From assembly GCA_017745595.1 (NCBI GenBank), contig WMBV01000001.1, positions 310,001 through 374,000 of the forward strand: a DNA stretch of 64,000 bases. The letters are read 5' to 3'. This DNA comes from Bordetella petrii (GTDB taxonomy: Bacteria > Pseudomonadota > Gammaproteobacteria > Burkholderiales > Burkholderiaceae_B). Positions 36,768-45,419 of the stretch are shown here, piece by piece. A program made the position numbers and the translations under genes. The notes under the pieces were generated by a model, which had not been told where the DNA came from, did no database searches, and was given only the letters and a program-made list of their open reading frames with translations. Every line of letters starts with the position of its first letter. Position 1 is the stretch's first letter.

Positions 36768-36784
36768 GTTCATAATATGCACAT
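36768..36784 (+). repeat. Operator-like direct repeat, copy 2
   Basis: GTTCATAATATGCACAT, 15 of 17 bases identical with copy 1; ends 26 bases before the IclR ATG. Likely binding site of the IclR regulator. Confidence 0.6.
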
Positions 36785-36810
36785 CGATAACGCGGCCCGG
36801 ATCCTTCCCG

Positions 36811-37575
36811 ATGTCTGCACAACCTAAAACCACCGGCAGCCAGGCGGTATTTCGCGCACTGAACCTGCTTAAGCTGGTCGGCATGAACCACGAAGGCGGC
36901 GTCGTTCTGCGTTCGCTGGTCGAGGCTTCCGGCCTGGACCGCACCACCACCTATCGGCTGCTGAATTGCCTGGTCGAGACGGGCATGCTGGAACGCGACA
37001 GCAAAAAACGTTATCGCCTGGGCCTGGAAGCCATGCAGCTGGGCCTGAAGTCCATGAGCCGCGTGCCCATACTCGAACGCTGCCGGCCCTTGATGATCCG
37101 GCTGGCTCGCCGCACCGAAGACACCGTCTATATCGTGGTCCGCAATGGCGACTATGCGCATTGCATCCACTATGAAGAAGGGTCATTCCCCATCAAGGCC
37201 CTGGTGCTGCAGATCGACGGCCTGCGCTTGCTGGGCGTGGGTTCGGCCGGCACGGCCCTGCTGTCGACATTGAGCGACGCGGAAATCCGGGAATTCCACC
37301 GACGCCAGCACAAGGAACTTCCCGCGCAGCGGGCCAAGCTGCCGACCCTGCTCAATGAGGTACGCACCATCCGCAAGCTGGGCTATGCCCGCACCGACAA
37401 TCTGGTGGCCGATGGGGTCAGCGGGGTGGGCATGCCGTTCGAGATCACGCCGGGCTCGTATGCGGCCATCAGCGTGGGGGCCATCCGCAGCCGCATGACG
37501 CCCGAACGGTCTCAGTGGATTGCCAAGCTGATGCGGGAAGAAATCAGCGCGACCGGGTGGAAATTCGGCGCTTGA
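36811..37575 (+). CDS. IclR-family transcriptional regulator
   Basis: 254 residues. Winged helix-turn-helix at about 15-75 (LRSLVEASGLDRTTTYRLLNCLVE), IclR effector domain at about 85-245 (IKALVLQIDGLRLLGVGSAGTALL). Divergent from the BVMO operon; the pair of 17-bp repeats in between suggests it controls both directions. The ATG in CCGATGTCTGCA is used; the open frame upstream would include the repeats themselves and is discarded. Confidence 0.88.
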   Translation: MSAQPKTTGSQAVFRALNLLKLVGMNHEGGVVLRSLVEASGLDRTTTYRLLNCLVETGMLERDSKKRYRLGLEAMQLGLKSMSRVPILERCRPLMIRLARRTEDTVYIVVRNGDYAHCIHYEEGSFPIKALVLQIDGLRLLGVGSAGTALLSTLSDAEIREFHRRQHKELPAQRAKLPTLLNEVRTIRKLGYARTDNLVADGVSGVGMPFEITPGSYAAISVGAIRSRMTPERSQWIAKLMREEISATGWKFGA

Positions 37576-37577
37576 TG

Positions 37578-38534
37578 TCAGATCAAGAGTTTGCCGTGCC
37601 ACCGGCCTTCGCGTATGGCCAGGCGCATCGATTCCTTGATCTCGGTTGCCATCGCCATGCCCGCGATGCTTTGTGCCTTCATGCCCCTGAACGCCAGCGA
37701 CATGCGCCATTTCATATCCGGCGGCACGATGGGCACGAAACGCAATTCGCCCTTCGTGACTTCTTCGTGAACGGCTACATAGCCCATCAGCATATAGCCC
37801 CCGCCCGCTTTGATCAGCTCTAGAGAAAGAGCAAGCGATTCCGATTCGAGCGCGATATTCGGAACGGCGCCCACGCTGCCGCAGGCCTGCTCGAGCGCGA
37901 TGCGCATCGAGTTGGCCCGGCTCTGCAGGATAAGGGGGAACGCGGCGGCTTCGGCGAGCGTCAGCCGCTTGCGACCCGCGAGCGGGTCTTTGCGGCCCAG
38001 GACCTTGGCCGGCGGCGCGACCAGCCCGATCTGCACGTCGAGCAGCGGCAGCATCGTGGCCGCCGCGCGCCTTGCCTGCGCGTATGTCAGTGCCAGATCG
38101 ATCTTGCCGTCGGCCAGCATTTCCATCAGGTCGCTGGACGAGCCTTCTTGCACCTGCAGCAGGACGCGCGGGTACTTTTTGCGATATCTGAGGATGGCGT
38201 CGGGAATCAGGTGCTTCGCGACCGCCGCCGTGACGCCGATGGTGAGCCGCCCCGAAGGTTCATTCGCCGCGACGTCCATCATGGAATTGATCAGTTCCAT
38301 GCGCTCGATGATGTCCCGGGCCTGCTCGAACAGCACCCGCCCCGCTTCGGTCAGTTCGACACCGCGCCCTTCGCGGCGGAACAGCCGCATTCCGTACTGT
38401 TTTTCTATGGCCTGGATTTGCCGCGTAATGGCCGGCTGGGTAATGCGCAGGTGCGCCGACGCCCGCGAATAGCTGCCGCGCTGGGCAACCGCCACGAAAT
38501 ATCGCAGCGCTTTGATATCGGTTTCAGCATTCAC
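37578..38534 (-). CDS. LysR-family transcriptional regulator
   Basis: 318 residues from a GTG start with GAAGGAA upstream. N-terminal winged helix-turn-helix (about 8-65): GSYSRASAHLRITQPAITRQIQAIEKQYG. Effector-binding domain from about 90. Divergent from the acyl-CoA synthetase operon, with a perfect 11-bp inverted repeat in the shared promoter. Its stop lies only 2 bases beyond the convergent IclR stop. Confidence 0.9.
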   Translation of the reverse strand: MNAETDIKALRYFVAVAQRGSYSRASAHLRITQPAITRQIQAIEKQYGMRLFRREGRGVELTEAGRVLFEQARDIIERMELINSMMDVAANEPSGRLTIGVTAAVAKHLIPDAILRYRKKYPRVLLQVQEGSSSDLMEMLADGKIDLALTYAQARRAAATMLPLLDVQIGLVAPPAKVLGRKDPLAGRKRLTLAEAAAFPLILQSRANSMRIALEQACGSVGAVPNIALESESLALSLELIKAGGGYMLMGYVAVHEEVTKGELRFVPIVPPDMKWRMSLAFRGMKAQSIAGMAMATEIKESMRLAIREGRWHGKLLI

Positions 38535-38594
38535 GGGCGCGGTTCCTTCGAGATGCCGGCCGCGGATCGCGGTCCGGGCGGCGGAGCTTACACG

Positions 38595-38622
38595 TATGCC
38601 GAAATAATAACATTTCGGCATA
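38595..38622. promoter_or_regulatory. Perfect 11-bp inverted repeat, probable LysR operator
   Basis: TATGCCGAAAT, six-base spacer AATAAC, ATTTCGGCATA. It contains the T-N11-A layout of LysR boxes and lies 61 bp upstream of the LysR start and 91 bp upstream of the acyl-CoA synthetase ATG, where the regulator would act on both promoters. Confidence 0.75.
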
Positions 38623-38713
38623 AACGAAATGCCTTTATATGCCCTTGTTCTATTGATTTGCGGCTTTTACCATCGCCTTCACAGCCTGTTCACGGGCCAC
38701 TGCACTAGGCGAT

Positions 38714-40393
38714 ATGACACATCACTCAGCAATTCCGCCATTCATCGAACCGCTGCTCAAGCGGGCGGACCACCCCGCGACACTTGCCGCGGCCTTTATC
38801 CGATCAGTCGACGCACACCGGCCGAAGGCCGCCATCAAGCCGCTGGATGGCCCGGAAATCACCTACGCGGAACTCGAGCAGCAGGTTCGACAGTTTGTGC
38901 TGGTGCTGCGTCACCTGGACGTGGCCGCCGGAGACCGGATCGGGGTCTGCCTGCCGAATTGCGCGCAATGGGCCGTCATCGTCTATGCCTGCGCGATTCT
39001 CGGTGTTTGCGTGGTTCCCATAAACATCCGCTACCGCACGGACGAGCTGGCCTACGCCATCGGCCAAGCGCGCATGAAAGCGCTGTTCACGCAAAACGCG
39101 TTTCTTTCGAACCAGATCGTGGAGCGCCTGCAGGACATTGCCGGCGGGCCATTCGAAACAGCGGCCGCCGGCCCCATCAAGGGCTTCGACGACCTGAAGC
39201 ACATTGTGCTGATCGACCAGGCCAGCGTCGCGGGTACGCACAAGCTGGGGGAGCTGATCCAGCGGACGGCATCCGGTTCCGTCGACCTGCGCGAGCTGGC
39301 CGCCGAACGCCGCGGCACGGAACCACTGTGGCTGTTCTGGACCTCGGGCACCACCAGCAGGCCGAAAGCGGCCCTGTTGCCCCAGTCCGCCGTGGACATC
39401 GTCGCCGGCTGGACCGCGCTTGCCGCTTACGCGGACAGCGACCGCGTGCTGACGGCGCGTCCGCTTTTTTATATTGCCGGACAGTTCTGGTGCATGATCG
39501 GCCCCATGCTGCATGGGGCCTGCATGGTGATCGCGAACCGATTCACGCCCGACGAAGCCATAGCCTTGTGCCGGCAGGAAAAGATAACCATCTTGTCCGG
39601 CAACCCCTTGATGTTCAAGCGGATACTGGAAGACCCCGAATTCGACCCGCGGGCGTTCGCGTCAGTGCGGCTGGGATACTTCGGCGGATCGACCATGCCC
39701 CTGGAAGACATGCGGAAGATCCATGCCGCATTCGGGTTCGAACAATTCATGCAGACCTATGGCATGACCGAGTTCGGCGGATTCATTACCAGTACCCTGC
39801 CTTCGGACGGCATCGATGCCGCCTGCGATTCCTGCGGCTTTCCCGTTGCGGACGTCGAGATGAAAGTGGTCGACATGGACAGCGGCCGCCCTGTCGGCGC
39901 GGGCCAGGTCGGGATGCTGCTGACGCGCGGGCAAAAGCTGCTTCGCTACGACAATCTCAGCCCCGAGGAAAATGCCCGCCTGTTCGACCAGGATGGCTGG
40001 TTCATCACCGGTGACCTCATGCGCACGCTTGAAGACGGGCGGTTCCAGCTGGTGGGGCGGCTTAAAGACCTGATCAAAGTGGGCGGCGAGAACGTCACCG
40101 CCGCCGAGATAGAAGAAAAACTGTCCGGACACCCCGGCGTGGCGCTGGTTGCGGTGATTCCCCGCAAAGATGCCGACCGCGGCGAAGTGCCCGTTGCGTT
40201 TATCGAAACCAAGTCCGGCGAGCCGCTGCCGGAAGATGAAATTCGCGCGTGGAGCAAGCGCAACATGGCGCCTTTCAAGGTGCCCGCCGCGTTTCACTGG
40301 GTACGGCCCAGCGACTGGCCCATGACCTCATCGGGCAAGATCGCCAAGCATGAGCTGGCGCAACGGCTCAACGATACCGAGGCGCGCCCATGA
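38714..40393 (+). CDS. Acyl-CoA synthetase (AMP-forming)
   Basis: Activates a carboxylic acid to its CoA thioester through an acyl-adenylate; 559 residues. Motifs in order: WTSGTTSRPKAA (about 214-225, P-loop), YGMTEFGG (about 348-355), ITGDLM (about 431-436), GRLKDLIKVGGENV (hinge, about 448-461) and the catalytic lysine region SSGKIAKHEL near 541-550. First gene of the LysR-controlled plus-strand operon; its stop overlaps the next gene as ATGA. The acid is unknown. Confidence 0.92.
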   Translation: MTHHSAIPPFIEPLLKRADHPATLAAAFIRSVDAHRPKAAIKPLDGPEITYAELEQQVRQFVLVLRHLDVAAGDRIGVCLPNCAQWAVIVYACAILGVCVVPINIRYRTDELAYAIGQARMKALFTQNAFLSNQIVERLQDIAGGPFETAAAGPIKGFDDLKHIVLIDQASVAGTHKLGELIQRTASGSVDLRELAAERRGTEPLWLFWTSGTTSRPKAALLPQSAVDIVAGWTALAAYADSDRVLTARPLFYIAGQFWCMIGPMLHGACMVIANRFTPDEAIALCRQEKITILSGNPLMFKRILEDPEFDPRAFASVRLGYFGGSTMPLEDMRKIHAAFGFEQFMQTYGMTEFGGFITSTLPSDGIDAACDSCGFPVADVEMKVVDMDSGRPVGAGQVGMLLTRGQKLLRYDNLSPEENARLFDQDGWFITGDLMRTLEDGRFQLVGRLKDLIKVGGENVTAAEIEEKLSGHPGVALVAVIPRKDADRGEVPVAFIETKSGEPLPEDEIRAWSKRNMAPFKVPAAFHWVRPSDWPMTSSGKIAKHELAQRLNDTEARP

Positions 40394-41268
40394 CCCCGAA
40401 CCCCACTCCAAGCTGGGTGTCCGGCGAGCGCTGCGAGATCGGCGAGAATCCGCTCTGGGATCCCGCATCGTCTACGTTGTACTGGATAGACATCTCGGGG
40501 CCGGCGGTATTCCGCCGCTCGGCGGGAATCGTGCAGCGGGTGGCCTGCCCCAAACCCGTCGGCTCTATTTACCTGGCACGCGGCACCCGCCTGCTGGTCG
40601 CCCTGCGCGGCGCGCTGGCCTGGCTGGACTGGTCCACCGAAGCGCTCCGGTTGCTGGACATTCGCCCGCCCACCAGCGAAGAACGCTTCAACGACGGCCG
40701 ATGCGATCGCGACGGCAGGCTGTGGATCAGCACCATCGACCGGAAGGTAAGCCGGGACCTGGGCTCGATCGTCCAGTTCGATTCGTCGCTGGCCATCGCC
40801 GGCATCACGCCGGCGCTCGCGAAAATCGGCAATGGAATCTGCTTTAGCCCGGATGAGGAATTTCTGTATTTTTCCGACAGCCGGAGCCGGCGCATTTATC
40901 GCTATCCCAAAGGCAGCGACGGCACGCTGGGCCCGCGCACCCTGTTCGCGGAACTCGACGACGACCCCGGCCGCCCCGACGGCTGCACGGTCGATAGCGA
41001 AGGCTGCCTGTGGAGCGCCCGGGTGGGCGGCGGCCGGATCGACCGGTATTCGCCCGATGGCAGATTGATCGGCTTTTTGAAGCTGCCGGTATCGCACCCT
41101 ACGCACTGCACCTTCGGAGGCCCGGACCTGAAGACCCTGTACGTGACCAGCGGGAAATTCGAACACGAGCCGGTCGAAGGCTACGATCCGGCGCTCAACG
41201 GAGCGGTATTGGCCTACGAACTCGACGTTCGAGGGATGCCGGAACACAGGTTCCCGGCCCCGGAATGA
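40390..41268 (+). CDS. SMP-30/gluconolactonase-like hydrolase
   Basis: Six-bladed beta-propeller lactonase family, 292 residues. Conserved metal-site segments are visible: GENPLWDP (18-25, metal glutamate), RFNDGRCDRDGRLW (about 98-111), IGNGICFSPDEEFLYFSDS (about 144-162) and GRPDGCTVDSEGCLW (about 197-211). Cytoplasmic by lack of a signal. Overlaps the synthetase gene by four bases. It could open a lactone or ester of the same pathway. Confidence 0.9.
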   Translation: MTPNPTPSWVSGERCEIGENPLWDPASSTLYWIDISGPAVFRRSAGIVQRVACPKPVGSIYLARGTRLLVALRGALAWLDWSTEALRLLDIRPPTSEERFNDGRCDRDGRLWISTIDRKVSRDLGSIVQFDSSLAIAGITPALAKIGNGICFSPDEEFLYFSDSRSRRIYRYPKGSDGTLGPRTLFAELDDDPGRPDGCTVDSEGCLWSARVGGGRIDRYSPDGRLIGFLKLPVSHPTHCTFGGPDLKTLYVTSGKFEHEPVEGYDPALNGAVLAYELDVRGMPEHRFPAPE

Positions 41269-41348
41269 AACGGCGCCCGAGCGCCGGACACTATCCGCAC
41301 TGATTTTCACCGGCAAATCGCGATGATTTTGAAAAGCAAGGAGACAAC

Positions 41349-42329
41349 ATGAGTTTCACTGGTTATTTGAGCGGCGCCGCCGCCGCCCTGTTGGCCGCGG
41401 TGTTCACGACGGGCGCGGCGGCCGCAGCCCCCGACTGGCCCAACGCCCCGATCCGTATCGTGGTGCCCTATTCGGCGGGCGGGTCGACCGACAACGTGTC
41501 GCGCAAGCTCGCGCAGGAACTCGCCGAACGATTGAAAACCACGGTTTTCGTCGAGAACAAGATCGGCGCCATGGGCATGATAGGGTCGGGAGAAGTCGCG
41601 CGCGCCAAGGCGGACGGCTACACCCTGCTGGCCAATGATGTCGGCTTGATTATGCTGCCCCACGTGCGCCGGTCGGTGCCCTACGACGCCCATAAAGACC
41701 TCAAGCCGATCGGCGCGTTTGTCTTCTCGCCGTTTCTCGTGGCCGTGAACGCGGACAGCCCGTACCGGACCCTGCAAGACCTGGTGGCAAAAGCCAAGTC
41801 CAAGCCCGACGCGGTCACGTACGGTTCGGGCGGTGTGGGAACCAGCCCCCACCTGGTCACGGAGCTGTTCGCCAACAAGATCGACGCGCAGCTTTATCAC
41901 ATTCCCTATAAGGGCGCCGGCGAGGCCGTTCTGGCCCTGATGTCGGGCACCATCGATATGCAGATGGGAACCACCGCGAGCCTGATGAGCCAGTTGAAGT
42001 CGGGCAAGTTGCGCGGCCTGGCGATCTCGGGCGAACACCGGCAGGAGTCGCTGCCCGACGTTCCTACATTTGCCGAAGCGGGAATGAAGGACTTCGGCGT
42101 TTTCCACTGGATCGGCCTGTGGGCCCCGGCCCAGACGCCTCCCGAGGCGATCCAGCGCCTGCAGGCCGCTCTGGAGGATGCCATGAAAGACCCCGACATG
42201 CAGGCCTTTTCCCGCGGGATAGCCGCCGAGCCGAAGCTCGTGGTGGGCGCCGAGCTTCAAGAGCTGATCGCCAAAGAAGACCGGACCTGGGAAGACACGG
42301 TGGCACGCATCGGACTGGAGAAACAGTAA
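41349..42329 (+). CDS. TctC/Bug-type periplasmic solute receptor
   Basis: 326 residues with a signal peptide (1 to about 27, ends at AAAA) and the family blocks IRIVVPYSAGGSTDNVSRKLA and ENKIGAMGMIGSGEVARAKADGYTLL. A ribosome-binding site AAGGAG precedes the ATG. Third gene of the LysR operon; no membrane partners. Confidence 0.92.
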   Translation: MSFTGYLSGAAAALLAAVFTTGAAAAAPDWPNAPIRIVVPYSAGGSTDNVSRKLAQELAERLKTTVFVENKIGAMGMIGSGEVARAKADGYTLLANDVGLIMLPHVRRSVPYDAHKDLKPIGAFVFSPFLVAVNADSPYRTLQDLVAKAKSKPDAVTYGSGGVGTSPHLVTELFANKIDAQLYHIPYKGAGEAVLALMSGTIDMQMGTTASLMSQLKSGKLRGLAISGEHRQESLPDVPTFAEAGMKDFGVFHWIGLWAPAQTPPEAIQRLQAALEDAMKDPDMQAFSRGIAAEPKLVVGAELQELIAKEDRTWEDTVARIGLEKQ

Positions 42330-42357
42330 CCGCCAATGGCATCTTAAGGACACATCT

Positions 42358-43503
42358 ATGTCGACAGAATCAATCGCCGGCTTCGGCACGCTGAGAGATC
42401 GTTGCGCCGTCGTCGGCGTGGGCACCACGCCATACGGCAGTTTCCCCGAATTGGACGAGTACGGCCTGGGCGCCTGGGCCTTCCGCAACGCCGTGGAAGA
42501 TTGCGGCCTGGACAAGAACCAGATCGACGGCCTGGGCGTATGCCGCGTTCCCTTCTATGGCCGCATGGGAGAAATACTGGGCCTGGATCCCAGGTGGACA
42601 TTGACGCTGCCGGCGCATGGCCGGATGTCGGGCGTTTCGATCGTGGAAGCGGTGGCCGCGCTGAATTCCGGCCTGGCCAATTATGTGGCCTTGATATACA
42701 GCAATATTGGCCGTTCGCGGCGCGTTCATTACGGCGGCGCCGAGGCCCCGAACTTTTGGAACCCGTGGGGCCACACCTCTCCGGGCGGGGGCCATGCGCT
42801 GATGTTCCAGCGCCATTCCCAGCTGTACGGCACGAGCAGCCGCGACCTGGCCGAGATCGCCGTCGCATTCCGACGCCACGCCTGCATGAACCCGGATGCG
42901 GTCATGAAGCAGCCGATCACGGTGGAAGACCATGAGAAATCGCGGTTCATCGTGGCGCCTTTGCGGCTGCTGGACTATTGCCTGATCAACGACGGCGCGG
43001 TATGCCTGATCCTGACCACCAAGGAGCGCGCCCGGGACCTGAAACGTGCTCCCGTGATGATTTCGGGGGTGGGCGCGCAGGACAGCTATACCGATGTGTC
43101 GCTGACCAACTTCCAGCATGACTTCTGGTACGGGGCCCTGCAAAAGGTCGCGGCGGAGTCCTACGGCATGGCCGGCATCGGGCCTTCGGATGTGAAAACC
43201 CTGATGTGCTACGACAATTTCAGCCCCACCGTGATCTTCAGCCTGGAAGGGCTGGGATTCTGCGGCCAGGGCGAAGGCGGGGCCTTTGTGCGCGACGGGC
43301 GCCTGCAAGTCGGCGGCGCATTGCCCACCAATACCGATGGCGGCCATTTGTCGAACTCGTATATGCAGGGATGGGCGCTGAACGCCGAAGCGGTGCGGCA
43401 GATTCGCGGCGAATGCGGCGACCGCCAGGTTCCCGATTGCGATGTCGCCCAGTATGTCGCGGCCACCCCTTGCACTCGTTCCATCATTTATACGGCGGGC
43501 TGA
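42358..43503 (+). CDS. Thiolase-like protein (SCP-x/Ltp2 group), thiolase cysteine absent
   Basis: 381 residues in the thiolase fold. The region expected to hold the nucleophilic cysteine reads TLPAHGRMSGVSIVEAVAALNSG, with no cysteine; the C-terminal GGHLSNSYMQGW and the segment CYDNFSPTVIFSLEG follow the Ltp2-type pattern. It is followed 4 bases later by a DUF35 protein, the usual partner of thiolase-like aldolases. The pair probably catalyses a retro-aldol or acetyl-CoA release step rather than classical thiolysis (inference from Ltp2/ChsH2). Confidence 0.87.
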   Translation: MSTESIAGFGTLRDRCAVVGVGTTPYGSFPELDEYGLGAWAFRNAVEDCGLDKNQIDGLGVCRVPFYGRMGEILGLDPRWTLTLPAHGRMSGVSIVEAVAALNSGLANYVALIYSNIGRSRRVHYGGAEAPNFWNPWGHTSPGGGHALMFQRHSQLYGTSSRDLAEIAVAFRRHACMNPDAVMKQPITVEDHEKSRFIVAPLRLLDYCLINDGAVCLILTTKERARDLKRAPVMISGVGAQDSYTDVSLTNFQHDFWYGALQKVAAESYGMAGIGPSDVKTLMCYDNFSPTVIFSLEGLGFCGQGEGGAFVRDGRLQVGGALPTNTDGGHLSNSYMQGWALNAEAVRQIRGECGDRQVPDCDVAQYVAATPCTRSIIYTAG

Positions 43504-43507
43504 CACC

Positions 43508-43939
43508 ATGGAAAAAACGCATTCGATGACTCCCGGCTTCCCCGCGCCCAACGTGGACGTCCTGAGCGAGCCTTTCTGGAGCGCCGCGCAGCGGTCCCAG
43601 CTCGTGATCCAGCAATGCTGCAAATGCGCGGACATCCACTTTCCTCCGGCGCCCGTCTGCCCCCGCTGCCTGGCGGCCGAGCAACGCTGGATTCCCGCCA
43701 GCGGCCGCGCCACATTATTCACGTGGGCCGTTTTTCATAAGGCGTACTGGGATTCGGTGGCCGAATTGACGCCCTACCTGGTCGCGGTCGTCGAACTCGA
43801 AGAAGGCCCGCGCCTGATGACCAACCTGGTGGGCATCGATACCGAAGACCAGCTGCGGCTGGGCATGCCGCTTGAAGTGACGTTTCGCCAGCAGTCGCCC
43901 GACTTCCAGGCACCGGTTTTCCAGCCCGCGGCCGAGTAG
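43508..43939 (+). CDS. DUF35 zinc-ribbon/OB-fold protein
   Basis: 143 residues. N-terminal rubredoxin-like zinc ribbon with four cysteines in CCKCADIHFPPAPVCPRC (about 37-54), then an OB-fold with WAVFHKAYW and VAVVELEEGPRLMTNL. Partner subunit of the thiolase-like protein encoded just upstream. Last gene of the LysR-controlled operon. Confidence 0.9.
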   Translation: MEKTHSMTPGFPAPNVDVLSEPFWSAAQRSQLVIQQCCKCADIHFPPAPVCPRCLAAEQRWIPASGRATLFTWAVFHKAYWDSVAELTPYLVAVVELEEGPRLMTNLVGIDTEDQLRLGMPLEVTFRQQSPDFQAPVFQPAAE

Positions 43940-43968
43940 CCCATAAATCCAAAAATGCGGTTTCAGCG

Positions 43969-44012
43969 ACGACTAATTACTAGAACTTATATGGATAAAA
44001 AGGATTAGTCGT
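43969..44012. promoter_or_regulatory. 9-bp inverted repeat with long spacer upstream of the AhpD/ABC operon
   Basis: ACGACTAAT (43969-43977) and ATTAGTCGT (44004-44012) flank 26 AT-rich bases in a 133-bp gap. The half-sites lie about three turns apart and could be an operator for the genes downstream. Confidence 0.5.
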
Positions 44013-44072
44013 TCGCTCAGCCCCGCCGCCGTCCTAAGATGGCCGCCTGCCGCAACTCAAGCTGGAACCTCC

Positions 44073-44630
44073 TTGTCCCGCCTTTCTCCGATTGATCCCG
44101 CCACGCTGGATCCCGCCACCGCCGCACTGCTGGACGGACTGCTGACCGAATACGGACCTTACGCGAACATGCTCAATGCGTTCGCGCCGCGGCCGCCGGC
44201 CTTGAAGCACTTGTTCTCGTACCTGGTGCAGTCGCGCAAAGACGGCCTGATCTCGCCGCGCCACCTGGAAATCGCGCTGCTGACGGCGTCCAAGGCCCAC
44301 GCCTGTCATTATTGCGTGGCGCTGCACACGCCCAAGCTGGCCTCGCACGGCATCTCGCAGGACGCCATCGACCATCTGCTCGACGCCGAGGTACCCGGCC
44401 TGGACGAGCAAGACCTGGTGGTGCGCGACTACGCCGTGCTGGTCACGCTTACGCCCAACCGCGTCACCGATGAGTTCTATGCGCGGCTGCAACGCTTTTA
44501 CAGTGAAGAACAGATCGTAGAGCTGACCATACGCATCGCGCTGTGCAGCTTCTTCAAGCGTTTCAATGAAGCGCTGGGCGTGCCCGCCGAAGACGTCGTC
44601 GCGTTCGAGCTCGAACACGGCGAAAGCTGA
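44073..44630 (+). CDS. AhpD-like/carboxymuconolactone decarboxylase family protein
   Basis: 185 residues, helical AhpD fold. The CxxC pair with the following histidine is in ACHYCVALHTPKLASHG (about 77-93), as in peroxidase-type members. The start is a TTG; no in-frame ATG or GTG is visible upstream. It lies 9 bases before the ABC ATPase gene, so it is the first gene of a four-gene operon. Its role with a sulfonate-type importer may be in redox handling of the imported compound. Confidence 0.8.
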   Translation: MSRLSPIDPATLDPATAALLDGLLTEYGPYANMLNAFAPRPPALKHLFSYLVQSRKDGLISPRHLEIALLTASKAHACHYCVALHTPKLASHGISQDAIDHLLDAEVPGLDEQDLVVRDYAVLVTLTPNRVTDEFYARLQRFYSEEQIVELTIRIALCSFFKRFNEALGVPAEDVVAFELEHGES

Positions 44631-44639
44631 GCGGCCGGC

Positions 44640-45419
44640 ATGTCCCTAGAAGCCCCCAAGCTGGAGATCCGCAATCTCTCCAAGTGCTTTCATACCGACA
44701 GCGGCACGGTCAATGTGCTGGAAGACATCAGCCTGAACGCGGCGGCCGGTGAATTCGTCAGCATCATCGGCCCCTCCGGCTGCGGAAAATCGACCCTGTT
44801 CAACATCTTGACCGGCCTGGTCGAGCACGATTCCGGCGGCATTCTGCTGGATGGCAAGCCGCACGCCAACCTGCGCGGCCGCGTGGGCTACATGCTGCAG
44901 CGCGACCTGCTGATGCCCTGGCGCACGGTGCTGGACAACGTGCTGGTGGGCCTGGAACTGCGCGGCACGCCGCGCGCCGAATCGGTCGAACTGGCGCGCG
45001 AATACTTGCATACCTTCGGCCTGCTGCCGTTCCAGGACAGCTACCCCAAGGCCTTGTCGGGCGGTATGCGCCAGCGCGCCGCACTGGCCCGAACCCTGCT
45101 GCCCGATCCCGACATCCTGCTGCTCGACGAACCGTTCTCGGCGCTGGACTACCAGACCCGCCTGTTCCTGGAAGGCATGCTGGCCGACACGGTGGCCCAG
45201 CAAGGCAAGACCGTGGTGCTGGTAACGCACGATATCGACGAGGCCATCGCCCTGTCGGAACGCATCTTTGTGCTGAGCGCCCGACCCGGCCGCCTGAAGA
45301 GCGAGCACCGCATCACGCTGAACACGCGCTCGCCGCTGGAGGCGCGCCACGACAGCCGCTTTTCCGCCTATTTCGACCTGCTGTGCCAGGAACTCGACAT
45401 CCAGACCGCTCACGCATGA
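44640..45419 (+). CDS. ABC transporter ATPase, nitrate/sulfonate/taurine type
   Basis: 259 residues. Walker A GPSGCGKS (about 43-50), Q-loop in GYMLQRDLLMPWRTV, signature LSGGMRQR (about 139-146), Walker B ILLLDEPFSALD. The TauB/SsuB-like segment LMPWRTVLDNV is diagnostic. Overlaps the permease start as ATGA. Confidence 0.92.
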   Translation: MSLEAPKLEIRNLSKCFHTDSGTVNVLEDISLNAAAGEFVSIIGPSGCGKSTLFNILTGLVEHDSGGILLDGKPHANLRGRVGYMLQRDLLMPWRTVLDNVLVGLELRGTPRAESVELAREYLHTFGLLPFQDSYPKALSGGMRQRAALARTLLPDPDILLLDEPFSALDYQTRLFLEGMLADTVAQQGKTVVLVTHDIDEAIALSERIFVLSARPGRLKSEHRITLNTRSPLEARHDSRFSAYFDLLCQELDIQTAHA

